A stretch of DNA of 35,908 nucleotides, from positions 1-35,908 of the forward strand of contig DATLTS010000011.1 in assembly GCA_035533475.1 (NCBI GenBank), given 5' to 3'. Made by a program: the position numbers and the translations under genes. The notes below the pieces were generated by a model, which saw only the letters and a list, made by a program, of their open reading frames with translations, searched no databases and was not told the origin of the DNA. Origin of the DNA: Mycobacteriales bacterium. GTDB lineage: Bacteria > Actinomycetota > Actinomycetes > DATLTS01. Numbering within the stretch: the first letter of the stretch is position 1; each line of letters begins with the position of its first letter. Positions 27,532-35,908 of this stretch are shown here, one piece after another.

Positions 27532-28647
27532 CTAGGTCTCCGCGAGGAGGACGGCGCGCCAAAAGCCGGTTCGCTCCTGACGGCGGGCGAGGTTGTACAC
27601 CGCGTGCAGCGATACGGACCGAAAGCCAGCGTCAATGACCATTTGGCCTAATGCCTGCAGAGAAGGAATCCACCACACCAGGTCGCTCCAGCCCCCTACG
27701 TACTCCACCGAGTGCAGCCCCCCGAGGACGGTCAGTCCTGGATGAAACACATCGCTGATCACGGCTGAGCCCGCAGTCACAGACCTCACGGCTGTTAGCG
27801 CCTGAATCGGGGAGCGAAGGTGTAGCAGGAGGTCGGAGAGATGCACAAGGTCGAAGGTGCCGACATTGCTGGGCGAGAGGTCGTACACACTCAGCCCTGC
27901 GAGGTTCACAGTTGAGCCGAGCGCTCGCTGGGCCAAGCGAAAGCCGTTGCTGATCGGGGCGTCGTAGCCTTCGGCGCTCCGCTGTCGCTGGACAGGATCA
28001 GGAAGGTCGAGCTGACTTACACGCTCAACATCGATGGCACTGACATTCGCCCCGCGCCGCTCCATCTCAAAGGCCCAGAAGCCGTCGAACGTAGCGACAT
28101 CCAAGGTTCGCATGCCACCGAGATCCTTCGGCAAGCCGTAGTGTGGCAGGAGCGGGCGGTGGTCGTATCGCCCCGGGGTAACGACCCCGCCGGGCAGTTC
28201 GATGGTGTGGTACCAGTGGTGGGTGGCAACCGCCGCGGATAACTCGCGTTCATTCGTGACGTCGATGTGGTCGATCTCGTGCTCCACACTTCGATGAGCC
28301 TGTGCACGGCCAGCCGCCGCAACCCCTGGCCGGACTTGAGCGGCAGGCGCCGTCGAGGGACGGAGGAAATTCAGGGCGGTCGCCGCGCTGCGCAGGTCTG
28401 TGGCCAATCGTCGACTGTTGCGAACAATCAACAACCGCCCTTCCGGAGGAGCCTCGTCGAGCGGGCTGGCCCAAGATGGTTGCGCACGCGGCCCTCGGCT
28501 TCTGCCGAGCTTCCCCGGCGCGGTGAGGGAAACATTCCATCCCCAGAACGATGCGGAGAGTGACCGACGAGGCCAGCCGACCCAACGAGTCGAAGCGCTG
28601 GAACTCGATCTAATTCGGATCAAGCACAACCCCCACCGCAGGGGCAC
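27532..28647 (-). CDS. Class I SAM-dependent methyltransferase, CmoB-like/DUF1698 type
   Basis: From about residue 145 the protein reads THHWYHTIELPGGVVTPGRY followed by DHRPLLPHYGLPKDLGG, then the SAM motif RTLDVATFDGFWAFEMERRG and ANVSAIDVE. This layout is shared with CmoB-like methyltransferases and with methyltransferases of glycan and natural-product clusters. The FDLVHLSDLLLHLRSPIQAL stretch forms the later core. The first ~65 residues look like shadow, so the true start is uncertain and the protein may be nearer 300 residues. Base composition is clearly less GC-rich than the surroundings, suggesting acquisition. Substrate unknown. Confidence 0.75.
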   Translation of the reverse strand: MPLRWGLCLIRIRSSSSASTRWVGWPRRSLSASFWGWNVSLTAPGKLGRSRGPRAQPSWASPLDEAPPEGRLLIVRNSRRLATDLRSAATALNFLRPSTAPAAQVRPGVAAAGRAQAHRSVEHEIDHIDVTNERELSAAVATHHWYHTIELPGGVVTPGRYDHRPLLPHYGLPKDLGGMRTLDVATFDGFWAFEMERRGANVSAIDVERVSQLDLPDPVQRQRSAEGYDAPISNGFRLAQRALGSTVNLAGLSVYDLSPSNVGTFDLVHLSDLLLHLRSPIQALTAVRSVTAGSAVISDVFHPGLTVLGGLHSVEYVGGWSDLVWWIPSLQALGQMVIDAGFRSVSLHAVYNLARRQERTGFWRAVLLAET

Positions 28648-28911
28648 GACTAGGCGCGACTAGGGCAGAGTGCATAAGTTCCGCATCGTAATAGAAAGTC
28701 TCTCGCGAGCCCGCTACTCGTGCGCGAAAGCTCATTCGAGATCACCTGGGGGCAACACAACGACGCCAGGCCGCCAATCCCAAGGCCGGATATGCGATCC
28801 CAAGGACGAACACGAACGACGTGGTCAGGCCCATCATCAAAGCCCGCGTGGACAGACTGTCGAACACGCCCGTCTACACCGAGGTGCCTGGCACCGTTCC
28901 AACCGGCACAC
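28648..28911. other. Gap without a confident gene
   Basis: This low-GC stretch holds no recognised gene. One plus-strand frame (about 28713-28933) reads like protein near its end but has no start codon. No tRNA or terminator was found. Confidence 0.4.
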
Positions 28912-29034
28912 TCAGACCGCAGGATCCCCGGTGATGTTGGCTCCTAGAACGAGATCTTTCATCGCAGAGCCGGAGACATGTCCCACCCGTCCCACCAGCA
29001 CGATCTCGTTGCGGGTGACGAAGCCGCCGCTCAT
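28912..29034 (-). CDS. Small ORF with strong ribosome-binding site
   Basis: ATG at 29034 follows CAGGAGG at 5 bases, the best Shine-Dalgarno site in this stretch. The 40-residue product starts MSGGFVTRNEIVLVGRVGHV and ends GANITGDPAV. The start with alternating strand residues slightly recalls an OB-fold protein such as SSB, but it is far too short. It could be a truncated gene or a genuine small protein. No function is assigned. Confidence 0.35.
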   Translation of the reverse strand: MSGGFVTRNEIVLVGRVGHVSGSAMKDLVLGANITGDPAV

Positions 29035-29116
29035 GGCCACCTCCTGGTCGAGGTAAGGATGCCGGCTCGTCCGTACGCTGGGGGCGACCGTCCACAGGCC
29101 TTGGATGCGGCGTTGC

Positions 29117-29572
29117 TCAACTGCCGGTGGTGAGGCCCCCGCCGCCAGCCCCGCCGTCCGGCCCGTGCGCGGAGAAGCAGGCAGAGACGAACGCGGAGCG
29201 GGCTGCCGGCGCGGTGATGCCGGGGAAGTTACGCAGCGCAGAGCTGCATTCGTCCACCGTGAGCGGCGCGGGCAGCTCCTGGCCGGTCGTTCGGCCCTCG
29301 AGTGTCGCCAGGCCCGTGTCCGGCGCGTTCGCCGAGCCGCCGCCCGTGAACCCGAGCAGGACGCTTCCGAGCACCCCTGCGACGAGCAACGCTGCGATAC
29401 CCCACCAGAACAGGCGTGGCCTCCCGGCGTGGCCCACGACGGGGCGGCTCGACGCGGCAGGAGACCCGACTTCCGGCCTTGATACGGCGCCGACTCCGAA
29501 CCGGATGGACGCCGGCGTCGAAGCCGGGCGGGAGCCGGCGACGGACGATGGTGAGAAGAAGTCGTCGTTCAT
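29117..29572 (-). CDS. Single-pass membrane protein of unknown function
   Basis: The 151-residue protein has a cytoplasmic, serine/proline-rich first part (residues 1-52). One transmembrane helix (LFWWGIAALLVAGVLGSVLL, about 54-73) follows, and then an external domain with two cysteines (DECSSALRNF and FVSACFSAHG) that could form a disulfide. It ends in a glycine-rich tail. It diverges from the MBL-fold gene across a 64-base gap. I do not recognise a family. Confidence 0.6.
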   Translation of the reverse strand: MNDDFFSPSSVAGSRPASTPASIRFGVGAVSRPEVGSPAASSRPVVGHAGRPRLFWWGIAALLVAGVLGSVLLGFTGGGSANAPDTGLATLEGRTTGQELPAPLTVDECSSALRNFPGITAPAARSAFVSACFSAHGPDGGAGGGGLTTGS

Positions 29573-29636
29573 ACCGAGACGATCGGCGACCGCCCGGCGG
29601 ATCCTGAGCCGGCCGACCTGATGTCAGGATGGGGGC

Positions 29637-30605
29637 GTGTCGGTAACGGACCGGACCGGGTGGCCGGCGAAGGGCACCCCGCCCGTCGAGGACTTGGGCC
29701 ATGACGTCTTTTCGATCGATACCAGGATGTCCGGCTACGACGGCATCACCGCGGCGTACCTGATCCGGTCGGAGCGACCTTGCCTGGTGGAGACCGGAAC
29801 CGCCCGCTCCGCGCCGACCGTCCGGGCCGCCCTCACCGGGTTGGGCATCGGGGCGGACGACCTGGCGACGATCGTCGTCACGCACATCCACCTCGACCAC
29901 GCCGGCGGGGTCGGGGACCTGGCCGCCGCGTACCCACGGGCGCAGATCGTCGTTCACGAACGCGGAGCCCGGCATCTGGTCGACCCGGCGAAGCTCGTCG
30001 ACAGCGCCCGCCGCGTGTTCGGGGCGGCCATGGACACGGTCTTCGGGGAGTTGGTCCCGACCCCCGCCGCGCGGGTGAGCACCGTAGGGGACTCCGGATC
30101 GGTAGACCTCGGCGGCGGCCGGCGACTCGACAGCTACTACTCCCCCGGGCACGCCCAGCACCACATCGGCCTGGTCGACTCGAGCACCGGAGACCTGTTC
30201 GTCGGCGACGCCGCAGGGATCTACATCAGCGAGATCGACCTGGTCCGGGCGGCCACCCCGCCGCCGGACTTCGACCTCGAGACCTCGCTGGCCAGCCTCG
30301 ATCGTTTCGCGGAGTTGCAACCGAGCCGATTGCTGTTCAGCCACTTCGGGCCGGTCTCCGCCGTGGGCGACGTGCTCGCCAGGTCGAAGGAGGAACTGCG
30401 GCTATGGGTAGAACAGGTCCGCGAGGTTCGCCCCGGCGCGGCCGACCTCGACCATGCGGTGGCCCTCCTCCGGGCTCGCACCGCGGAACGCTATGCGGCC
30501 CTCTACGCCAACGCCTCGCTCGACGAGAGGTTCGAGGTGCTCTCCTCGATCGAGGCGAACATCAGCGGCATCTCCCGGTACCTGGATCGGAACGCGGCGG
30601 GCTGA
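29637..30605 (+). CDS. MBL-fold metallo-hydrolase
   Basis: The metal-binding motif THIHLDHAGG supplies H83, H85, D87 and H88. Later ligands are the histidine in SPGHAQHH, the aspartate in FVGDAAGIY and the histidine in LFSHFGPV, so a two-metal site should be complete. The C-terminal 70 residues are helical. It resembles glyoxalase II-like hydrolases acting on thioesters or lactones; the substrate cannot be told. The GTG start has AGGATGGGGG upstream. The length is 322 residues. Confidence 0.85.
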   Translation: MSVTDRTGWPAKGTPPVEDLGHDVFSIDTRMSGYDGITAAYLIRSERPCLVETGTARSAPTVRAALTGLGIGADDLATIVVTHIHLDHAGGVGDLAAAYPRAQIVVHERGARHLVDPAKLVDSARRVFGAAMDTVFGELVPTPAARVSTVGDSGSVDLGGGRRLDSYYSPGHAQHHIGLVDSSTGDLFVGDAAGIYISEIDLVRAATPPPDFDLETSLASLDRFAELQPSRLLFSHFGPVSAVGDVLARSKEELRLWVEQVREVRPGAADLDHAVALLRARTAERYAALYANASLDERFEVLSSIEANISGISRYLDRNAAG

Positions 30606-30620
30606 GCCTGCGTGGGCGAC

Positions 30621-31139
30621 CTACGCCGGTCCGCTGACCGGATCCAGCACAAAGACCGGAATCTCCCGCCCGCCGGTGCGCAACTGGTAAGCCGCGTAGC
30701 CGGCATACCAGTCGACGACCCGACTCCAGGCAGCCAGGCGCACGTCGCCGGTTGCGACATGCGCCCGGTAGCGGCGTTCAAGACCACCGAACAGAAACCC
30801 ACAGTCGGGGTTCGCCCGCAGGGTGTGAGCCCACGCGGGGTCGGCGGGGGCGCCGCCGGCAGATGCGACGAGCAGCAACCGGGGGCCGTCCTCGACGAAC
30901 TGCAACGGGGTGGTCCGCGGCTGCCCGGACCGGGCGCCGGTCGTCGAGAGCAAGCCGACCTTCTGGCGGGGACCGCTGAGGCTCCACCGCCCGCGGGAGA
31001 GCGGCAGCAGCCGACGGTCCGCCACCGTCACCACGTGAACGAACAGCCAAGCTCCGGGCTTCGACCCCGCGAGCGACTCGGCCAGCGCCTCGAACCGGGT
31101 CAGCCGCCGGCCACGGATCTCGAAGAAGCGTCGTGGCAT
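30621..31139 (-). CDS. Ddn-like F420-dependent nitroreductase family protein
   Basis: The core LLSTTGARSGQPRTTPLQFV, then LLLVASAGGAPADPAWAHTL with RANPD, matches the deazaflavin-dependent nitroreductase (Ddn/DUF385) family. The end YAGYAAYQLRTGGREIPVFV is the usual C-terminal signature. Members use reduced cofactor F420 to reduce quinones or similar compounds. The ATG at 31139 fits the family start and gives 172 residues; the frame is open 13 codons further. It converges with the MBL gene, 15 bases apart. Confidence 0.85.
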   Translation of the reverse strand: MPRRFFEIRGRRLTRFEALAESLAGSKPGAWLFVHVVTVADRRLLPLSRGRWSLSGPRQKVGLLSTTGARSGQPRTTPLQFVEDGPRLLLVASAGGAPADPAWAHTLRANPDCGFLFGGLERRYRAHVATGDVRLAAWSRVVDWYAGYAAYQLRTGGREIPVFVLDPVSGPA

Positions 31140-31183
31140 ACGGCGCGACCCTACCGGCGGTCGCGGGTCACCGAGCACAACGG

Positions 31184-31993
31184 TCAGGCCGGCTCGTCGT
31201 CGAGCGCGGCTACTCGCTCCTCCGCGTCGGTCTCGCCATCCTCGTCAGCGCCCGCGGTCGCGGCGAACCACTCCCGGGCCTCGTCGGGTCGACCGGCTGC
31301 GAGCAACGCGTCGGCGTAGGCGTACCAGAGCCGCAGTGTCCACGGCTGCACGCTGGCCGGCTCCAGTTCGGGACCGGCCAGAACGCTCACGGCGGCTGCG
31401 TATTCGCCGAGGTCACGGCGGGCGCCGCTCTCGACGATCCGCAGCTCGATTCGCGCCGCGCGGTCGAGCTGCTCCGCGTCGGGCTCTCGCGCCAAGGCGA
31501 TCGCCCGCTCGGGGTGGCCGAGCCCGCGTTCGCAGTCGGCGAGCAGCGGTAGGTGGTCCGGCCGGCCCGTCATCCGCCGGGCGGCCCGCAGCTCCGCGCG
31601 CGCCGCGGCATAGTCACCGACCAGATACGCGGTGATGCCGGCGGCCTCGCGGACCGCCGCGATCCGGCTGCCAACCGCCCGGGCATAGCTGGCGTGGGCC
31701 CGGGCCCGCTCGGGCTCGTCAGTTAGGAAGCGCGCGGCCGCCACCAAATGGGCAGCCACCCGCTCGGCGATCGGCGCCGGCAGCGAACGGAGTTCCGCGC
31801 GCACCTCCGGAGCGAGCTCGGTAACGTCGATGTTGGTCGGCAAGGCCGGCTCGAGCGGCCGGGCTACAGCCGGGCGGTCCCGCCCGCCGCGGCGCTGCGC
31901 GGCCAGGGCGTCAGCCCCCGCCGGCCGGGGACGGTGCGGGCCGCGGGGCCCACCCGCGCCGGGTCGTTCCACCGCCGGACTCCTCTCCGACAT
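31184..31993 (-). CDS. TPR-like conserved actinobacterial protein
   Basis: This 269-residue soluble protein is a run of helical hairpins of tetratricopeptide type from about residue 60: VAAHLVAAARFLTDEPERAR, AAGITAYLVGDYAAARAELR, CERGLGHPERAIALAREPDA and YADALLAAGRPDEAREWFAA. It corresponds to the conserved protein upstream of the glycerol-3-phosphate phosphatase region in mycobacteria (Rv1691 type). The first ~50 residues are arginine/proline-rich and disordered. Its ATG lies only 4 bases past a strong hairpin, leaving no room for a normal ribosome-binding site. Confidence 0.8.
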   Translation of the reverse strand: MSERSPAVERPGAGGPRGPHRPRPAGADALAAQRRGGRDRPAVARPLEPALPTNIDVTELAPEVRAELRSLPAPIAERVAAHLVAAARFLTDEPERARAHASYARAVGSRIAAVREAAGITAYLVGDYAAARAELRAARRMTGRPDHLPLLADCERGLGHPERAIALAREPDAEQLDRAARIELRIVESGARRDLGEYAAAVSVLAGPELEPASVQPWTLRLWYAYADALLAAGRPDEAREWFAATAGADEDGETDAEERVAALDDEPA

Positions 31994-31997
31994 ATGC

Positions 31998-32033
31998 GAT
32001 GAGGGCCACCCCACGGTCGGGGCGGCCCTCATC
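31998..32033 (-). terminator. Strong hairpin after the rRNA operon
   Basis: A near-perfect inverted repeat (GATGAGGGCC...GGCCCTCATC, 14-15 base pairs around a short loop) lies 7 bases past the 5S rRNA 3' end on the minus strand. It is the obvious end of the rRNA transcript, though no U-tract follows. It abuts the start codon of the next gene, so it may also act on that gene's leader. Confidence 0.7.
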
Positions 32034-32040
32034 GAAAATT

Positions 32041-32159
32041 GTCCGGCGGCGTCCTACTCTCCCACGCAGTCACCCGCGCAGTACCATCGGCGCTGAAGGG
32101 CTTAGCTTCCGGGTTCGGAATGGGACCGGGCGTTTCCCCTTCGCCATGGCCGCCGAAAC
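32041..32159 (-). rRNA. rrf: 5S ribosomal RNA
   Basis: The minus strand begins GTTTCGGCGGCCATGGCGAA, contains CCCGGTCCCATTCCGAACCC and GGAAGCTAAGCCC, and ends GAGAGTAGGACGCCGCCGGA. Its two ends pair (GTTTCGGCGG with CCGCCGGAC). The length is 119 nt. It follows the 23S gene by about 70 bases. Confidence 0.96.
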
Positions 32160-32361
32160 GCTATGGAGATGAAGGTCGGGTTCCCGACCGTATCTCGGGA
32201 ACCGCACAGTGGACGCGTAGCATGTTTGTGGTCAAGCCCTCGGCCTATTAGTACCGGTCAGCTGCATGCGTTACCGCACTTCCACTTCCGGCCTATCAAC
32301 CCGATGATCTAGTCGGGGGCCTTACCAGGTTAACCCTGTGGGAGACCTCATCTTGAAGCGA

Positions 32362-32392
<31 letters not shown>

Positions 32393-32524
32393 TCTTCCGA
32401 ACGTAGCCAACCAGCGGTGCACTTGGCAGTACAACTGGCACACCAGAGGTTCGTCCGTCCCGGTCCTCTCGTACTAGGGACAGCTCTTCTCAAGTCTCCT
32501 GCGCGCGCGGCGGATAGGGACCGA

Positions 32525-32840
32525 CACGATTGTTACCGCGAACCGAATCGTCGTCGTTCGGATCGGGGCCAGATCATTTCTGCCTGGCTCTGCATGTCGC
32601 CATGCAGGTCGGACCATATCTTCACCCGCTGATTCCGGGTGTTCGGCGTATGGTCTCTGAGGATTCTGGCTGCCTATGGATTCTTCGAAGAGTAGGCAGC
32701 CAGCCTTTCCTGCTGATTGACCGCACCTGTCGCATTTTCACTGCTCGGGTTCGGATCCTGCAATCAGGAACCGACCGAACGAGTAGCGCAGGATACTCGG
32801 TGTTTCCAGCATATAGCCGAATTTACAGACAGCGCAATCC
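32525..32840 (-). ncRNA. ORF-less group I intron L2604 in 23S rRNA
   Basis: The intron is 316 nt between U2604 and U2605. P1 is a perfect 7-bp helix of exon AGACAGU with guide GCUGUCU (32827-32833), ending in the U-G wobble. The core is canonical: AAUCAGCAGGAAAGGCUGCUGCC (Q region, shown here as read), CUCAGAGACCAUACG as the R/P7 5' strand, and GAAGAUAUGGUCCGAC as the S/P7 3' strand, where GACCAUA pairs with UAUGGUC. The last base is G (32525). No ORF or endonuclease remnant is present. The compact, undamaged core suggests an active ribozyme. Confidence 0.9.
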
Positions 32841-32851
32841 ACTGTCTCACG
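32841..32851 (-). other. 11-nt 23S rRNA micro-exon (E. coli 2594-2604)
   Basis: CGTGAGACAGT is the only rRNA sequence between introns L2593 and L2604. It is one strand and most of the loop of helix 93 and contains A2602 of the peptidyl-transferase centre. Seven of its eleven bases (AGACAGU) also form P1 of the downstream intron. Confidence 0.9.
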
Positions 32852-33572
32852 CATATAACTCCCTCATTGCTGAGGGTATAGACTATACCTCCACCCTGTT
32901 TCCAGGGGCCGGCGTATTATGGGAAATACATCCGGATGTTATCCCGGAATCCCATCTCGCTGCTTTCGCATTCACAGCGAAGTCGTTACAGGGGCACACA
33001 CACCCATGCTACGCAGATGCTGCTGCACATCTACGGCGGAAACCCGCTTCGTTTTCGAATAGTTTAGGGCTGCAAAGCGATCGACTTCATGCGCCGATCC
33101 CAGGAACTCCACAGCACCGGGTCGCGGTCTGATGCGCTGAATGAGCTCCAGCGCCCGTCGTACGTGCTCGGCCTTGAACACCGCGTACGGCGCAACTGCT
33201 TCCGAGGTCTGCAACAACAGCGACCGGCTTGTGATCACGAGATCACTTATCCCGGTGCCACGATCGCGGACCTACCCGCCTCCGATCAACTGGCGCAGGT
33301 GCTCCAGTCCTCGGCGTGCGGACGTGCTTTGAGTCAGCGAGAGCAGTGGCTCGAATGTAGAACCCGAACCGATACTTGCGCTGACGGACGAGTTGGAAGT
33401 GGATGCTCCCAGCCCCGTCCAGATCCTGCGAGGTTACGACGCGTCGACTGCCCTCATGTGTGGCCTTCCCTCGGTATTGCCCAAAACTATTGTTCGGTCA
33501 TGACAGTCTTGGGTTTCACCGATATGAGCCGGTGGGCACCTGTGGATTACTCCACAGGGACGCAGTGTTCCT
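32852..33572 (-). ncRNA. Group I intron L2593 in 23S rRNA
   Basis: The exon GGGTTTAGAACGT stops at U2593 and resumes as CGTGAGACAGT 721 nt later. The intron begins AGGAACACTGCGTCCC. Guide GCGU (33560-33563) pairs with exon ACGU through a terminal U-G wobble. A perfect P2-like hairpin (CCTGTGGA GTAA TCCACAGG) follows. The 3' end shows a CCCTG-GAAA-CAGGG hairpin, then GGUAUAGUC, a P7 3' strand, and a terminal G (32852). This is the insertion point of the Chlamydomonas chloroplast intron encoding I-CreI. Its ORF is a related but decayed gene. Confidence 0.88.
32972..33457 (-). pseudogene. Decayed I-CreI-like LAGLIDADG homing endonuclease in intron L2593
   Basis: Pieces of an I-CreI relative lie in order but in several frames. 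LAGS (33432-33421) and [20 protein letters not shown] are split by a frame change inside the LAGLIDADG motif itself. ARRGLEHLRQLIGGG is followed by TAG (33274) and VRDRGTG, where I-CreI has GVGYVRDRG. Next comes LLLQTSEAVAPYAVFKAEHV and, near the end, FAALNYSKTKRVSAVDVQQH, matching I-CreI IAALNDSKTRKTTSETVRAV. At least three frameshifts and one stop codon separate these parts. The gene cannot make an active enzyme. Confidence 0.85.
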
Positions 33573-33595
33573 ACGTTCTAAACCCAGCTCGCGTA

Positions 33596-33632
<37 letters not shown>

Positions 33633-33636
33633 ACTC

Positions 33637-33677
<41 letters not shown>

Positions 33678-33704
33678 CTTCCGTCGATGTGGACTCTTGG
33701 GAAG

Positions 33705-33747
<43 letters not shown>

Positions 33748-33897
33748 CGGCACTTCCACTTGTTACCGCCGGATCACTATGGCCTGCTTTCGCACCTGCT
33801 CGAGCTGTCGCTCTCGCAGTCAAGCTCCCTTATGCCATTACGCTCTACGCACGATTTCCAACCGTGCTGAGGGAACCTTTGCGCGCCTCCGTTACAT

Positions 33898-33929
<32 letters not shown>

Positions 33930-34214
33930 ACCAGATGCTGTTCCCGCCCCGGATCACGGCAGCGGGTTAGAAGCCCAGACTACGAAGGGTGGTATCCCAA
34001 GGTCGACTCCACCGGCACTGGCGTGCCGGCTTCAAAGCCTCCCACCTATCCTGGACAACGTACCCCGAACTCCAACATCTAGCTGTAGTAAAGGTTCACG
34101 GGGTCTTTCCGTCCAACCACGGGTACTCGGCATCTTCACCGAGACTACAGTTTCACCGGATCCCTCGAAGAGACAGCGCCCAACTCGTTACGCCATTCGT
34201 GCAGGTCGGAACTT

Positions 34215-35009
<795 letters not shown>

Positions 35010-35908
35010 GGTTATAGTTACCGCCGCCGTTTACCGGGGCTTGGATTCGAAGCTTCGCCCGAAAGCTAACCTCTCCTCGTGACCTTCCGGCACCGGGCAG
35101 GCGTCAGCCCCTATACGTCGTCTTACGACTTCGCAGAGACCTGTGTTTTTGGTAAACAGTCGGTTGGGCCGTTTCACTGCGGCCATCTCGGGCTTTAATC
35201 CGCGAGGGATTATCACCCTACCATGGCGCCCCTTCTCCCGAAGTTACGGGGCCATTTTGCCGAGTTCCTTTTCGAGGGTTCTTCCGATCGCCTTGGTATT
35301 CTCTACCTGCCTACCTGTGTCGGTTTTGGTACGGGCACGTCCCACCTCCCTAGACGCTTTTCTAGGAGGCATGGTGGCGGCCACTTCGAGCTGAACGCTC
35401 TCGGCATCCCGTCTCAGGCTGTGTGAGCGACGGATTTCCCTATCGCTCGCCCTACGCGGTTACCCCAGGTCGACCATCGCCTGGGTTGGCTTGACCTACC
35501 CCGTCCCGCCATCGGTGATAGCGGTGGGTACGTGGTACTGGAATATCAACCAGTTGTCCATCGCCTACGCCTTGCGGCCTCGGCTTAGGTCCCGACTAAC
35601 CCTGAGCAGATTAGCTTTACTCAGGAACCCTTAGGCATTCGGCGGACATGTTTCTCACATGTCTTTCGTTACTCGTGCCAGCATTCTCACTTCCCAAGCC
35701 TCCACGGCTGGCTTACGCCGCCGCTTCGATGGCTTGGGAACGCTCCCCTACCACTCCATCCGAAGATGAAGTCCGTGGCTTCGGCTCCATGCTTGAGCCC
35801 CGTTACATTGTCCGCGCCCGACCACTTGACCAGTGAGCTGTTACGCACTCTTTGAATGGTGGCTGCTTCTAAGCCAACATCCTGGTTGTCTCTGCAATCG
35901 GACATCGT

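Noticed and set aside
28713-28933. Plus-strand frame ending in a protein-like stretch (NDVVRPIIKARVDRLSNTPV)
   Set aside because: No start codon, no ribosome site, and no family recognised; an upstream stop closes the frame. Kept only as a possible fragment.
32530-33132. 200-codon plus-strand frame across introns L2604 and L2593
   Set aside because: It runs antisense to the ribozyme cores and contains rRNA-complement sequence; no LAGLIDADG or other motif.

Overview
The window is high-GC actinobacterial chromosome. The evidence is the conserved order tlyA, NAD kinase, recN, steA, mctB, pyrG, NUDIX, xerD, parA, scpA, scpB, rluB, cmk, der (close to Mycobacterium tuberculosis Rv1693-Rv1713, with the aroH, tyrA and plsC additions known from streptomycetes), plus a Ddn-type F420-dependent nitroreductase and 23S rRNA of actinobacterial type. 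I cannot name the genus.

Layout, left to right. (1) 1-860: the 5' end of a gene that leaves the window, a decayed stretch with two gene fragments, and tRNA-Pro(GGG). (2) 895-9746, minus strand, read right to left: parA, a small ParA-partner candidate, an M50-like membrane protein without the zinc motif, scpA, scpB, rluB, aroH, tyrA, cmk, plsC and der. This covers chromosome segregation, rRNA modification, tyrosine/phenylalanine synthesis, pyrimidine kinase and ribosome assembly. (3) 9904-14437: xerD, alanine dehydrogenase, a NUDIX hydrolase and CTP synthase. (4) 14492-18102: a FIST sensor and a GAF-GAF-GGDEF-EAL protein, inserted into the conserved cluster as their own two-gene unit. (5) 18211-25781: mctB-like, steA, recN, NAD kinase, tlyA, a 57-residue protein, a phasin-like protein, a HAD phosphatase and a TPR protein, mostly joined by 4-base stop/start overlaps. 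(6) 25872-31993: an accessory stretch with mixed strands: DUF1015, an atypical methyltransferase, small ORFs, a single-TM protein, an MBL-fold hydrolase, a Ddn-like protein and a second TPR protein. (7) 32041-35908, minus strand: 5S rRNA and the 3' two thirds of a 23S rRNA gene.

The most striking system is in the 23S gene. It is interrupted by three group I introns at E. coli positions 1951, 2593 and 2604, giving about 1,800 extra bases in the peptidyl-transferase half of the molecule. The first (765 nt) carries a LAGLIDADG homing endonuclease gene broken by one +1 frameshift. The second (721 nt) carries a heavily decayed relative of I-CreI at the same site used by the chloroplast I-CreI intron. 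The third (316 nt) has no ORF. The last two are separated by an 11-nt micro-exon that contains A2602. Flanking exon lengths match E. coli numbering (642 and 11 nt exactly). The three introns look like stages of a homing-endonuclease gain-and-loss cycle.

The same window encodes RluB. By family knowledge its target, U2605, is the first base after the third intron, so the RluB substrate hairpin would exist only after two splicing events.
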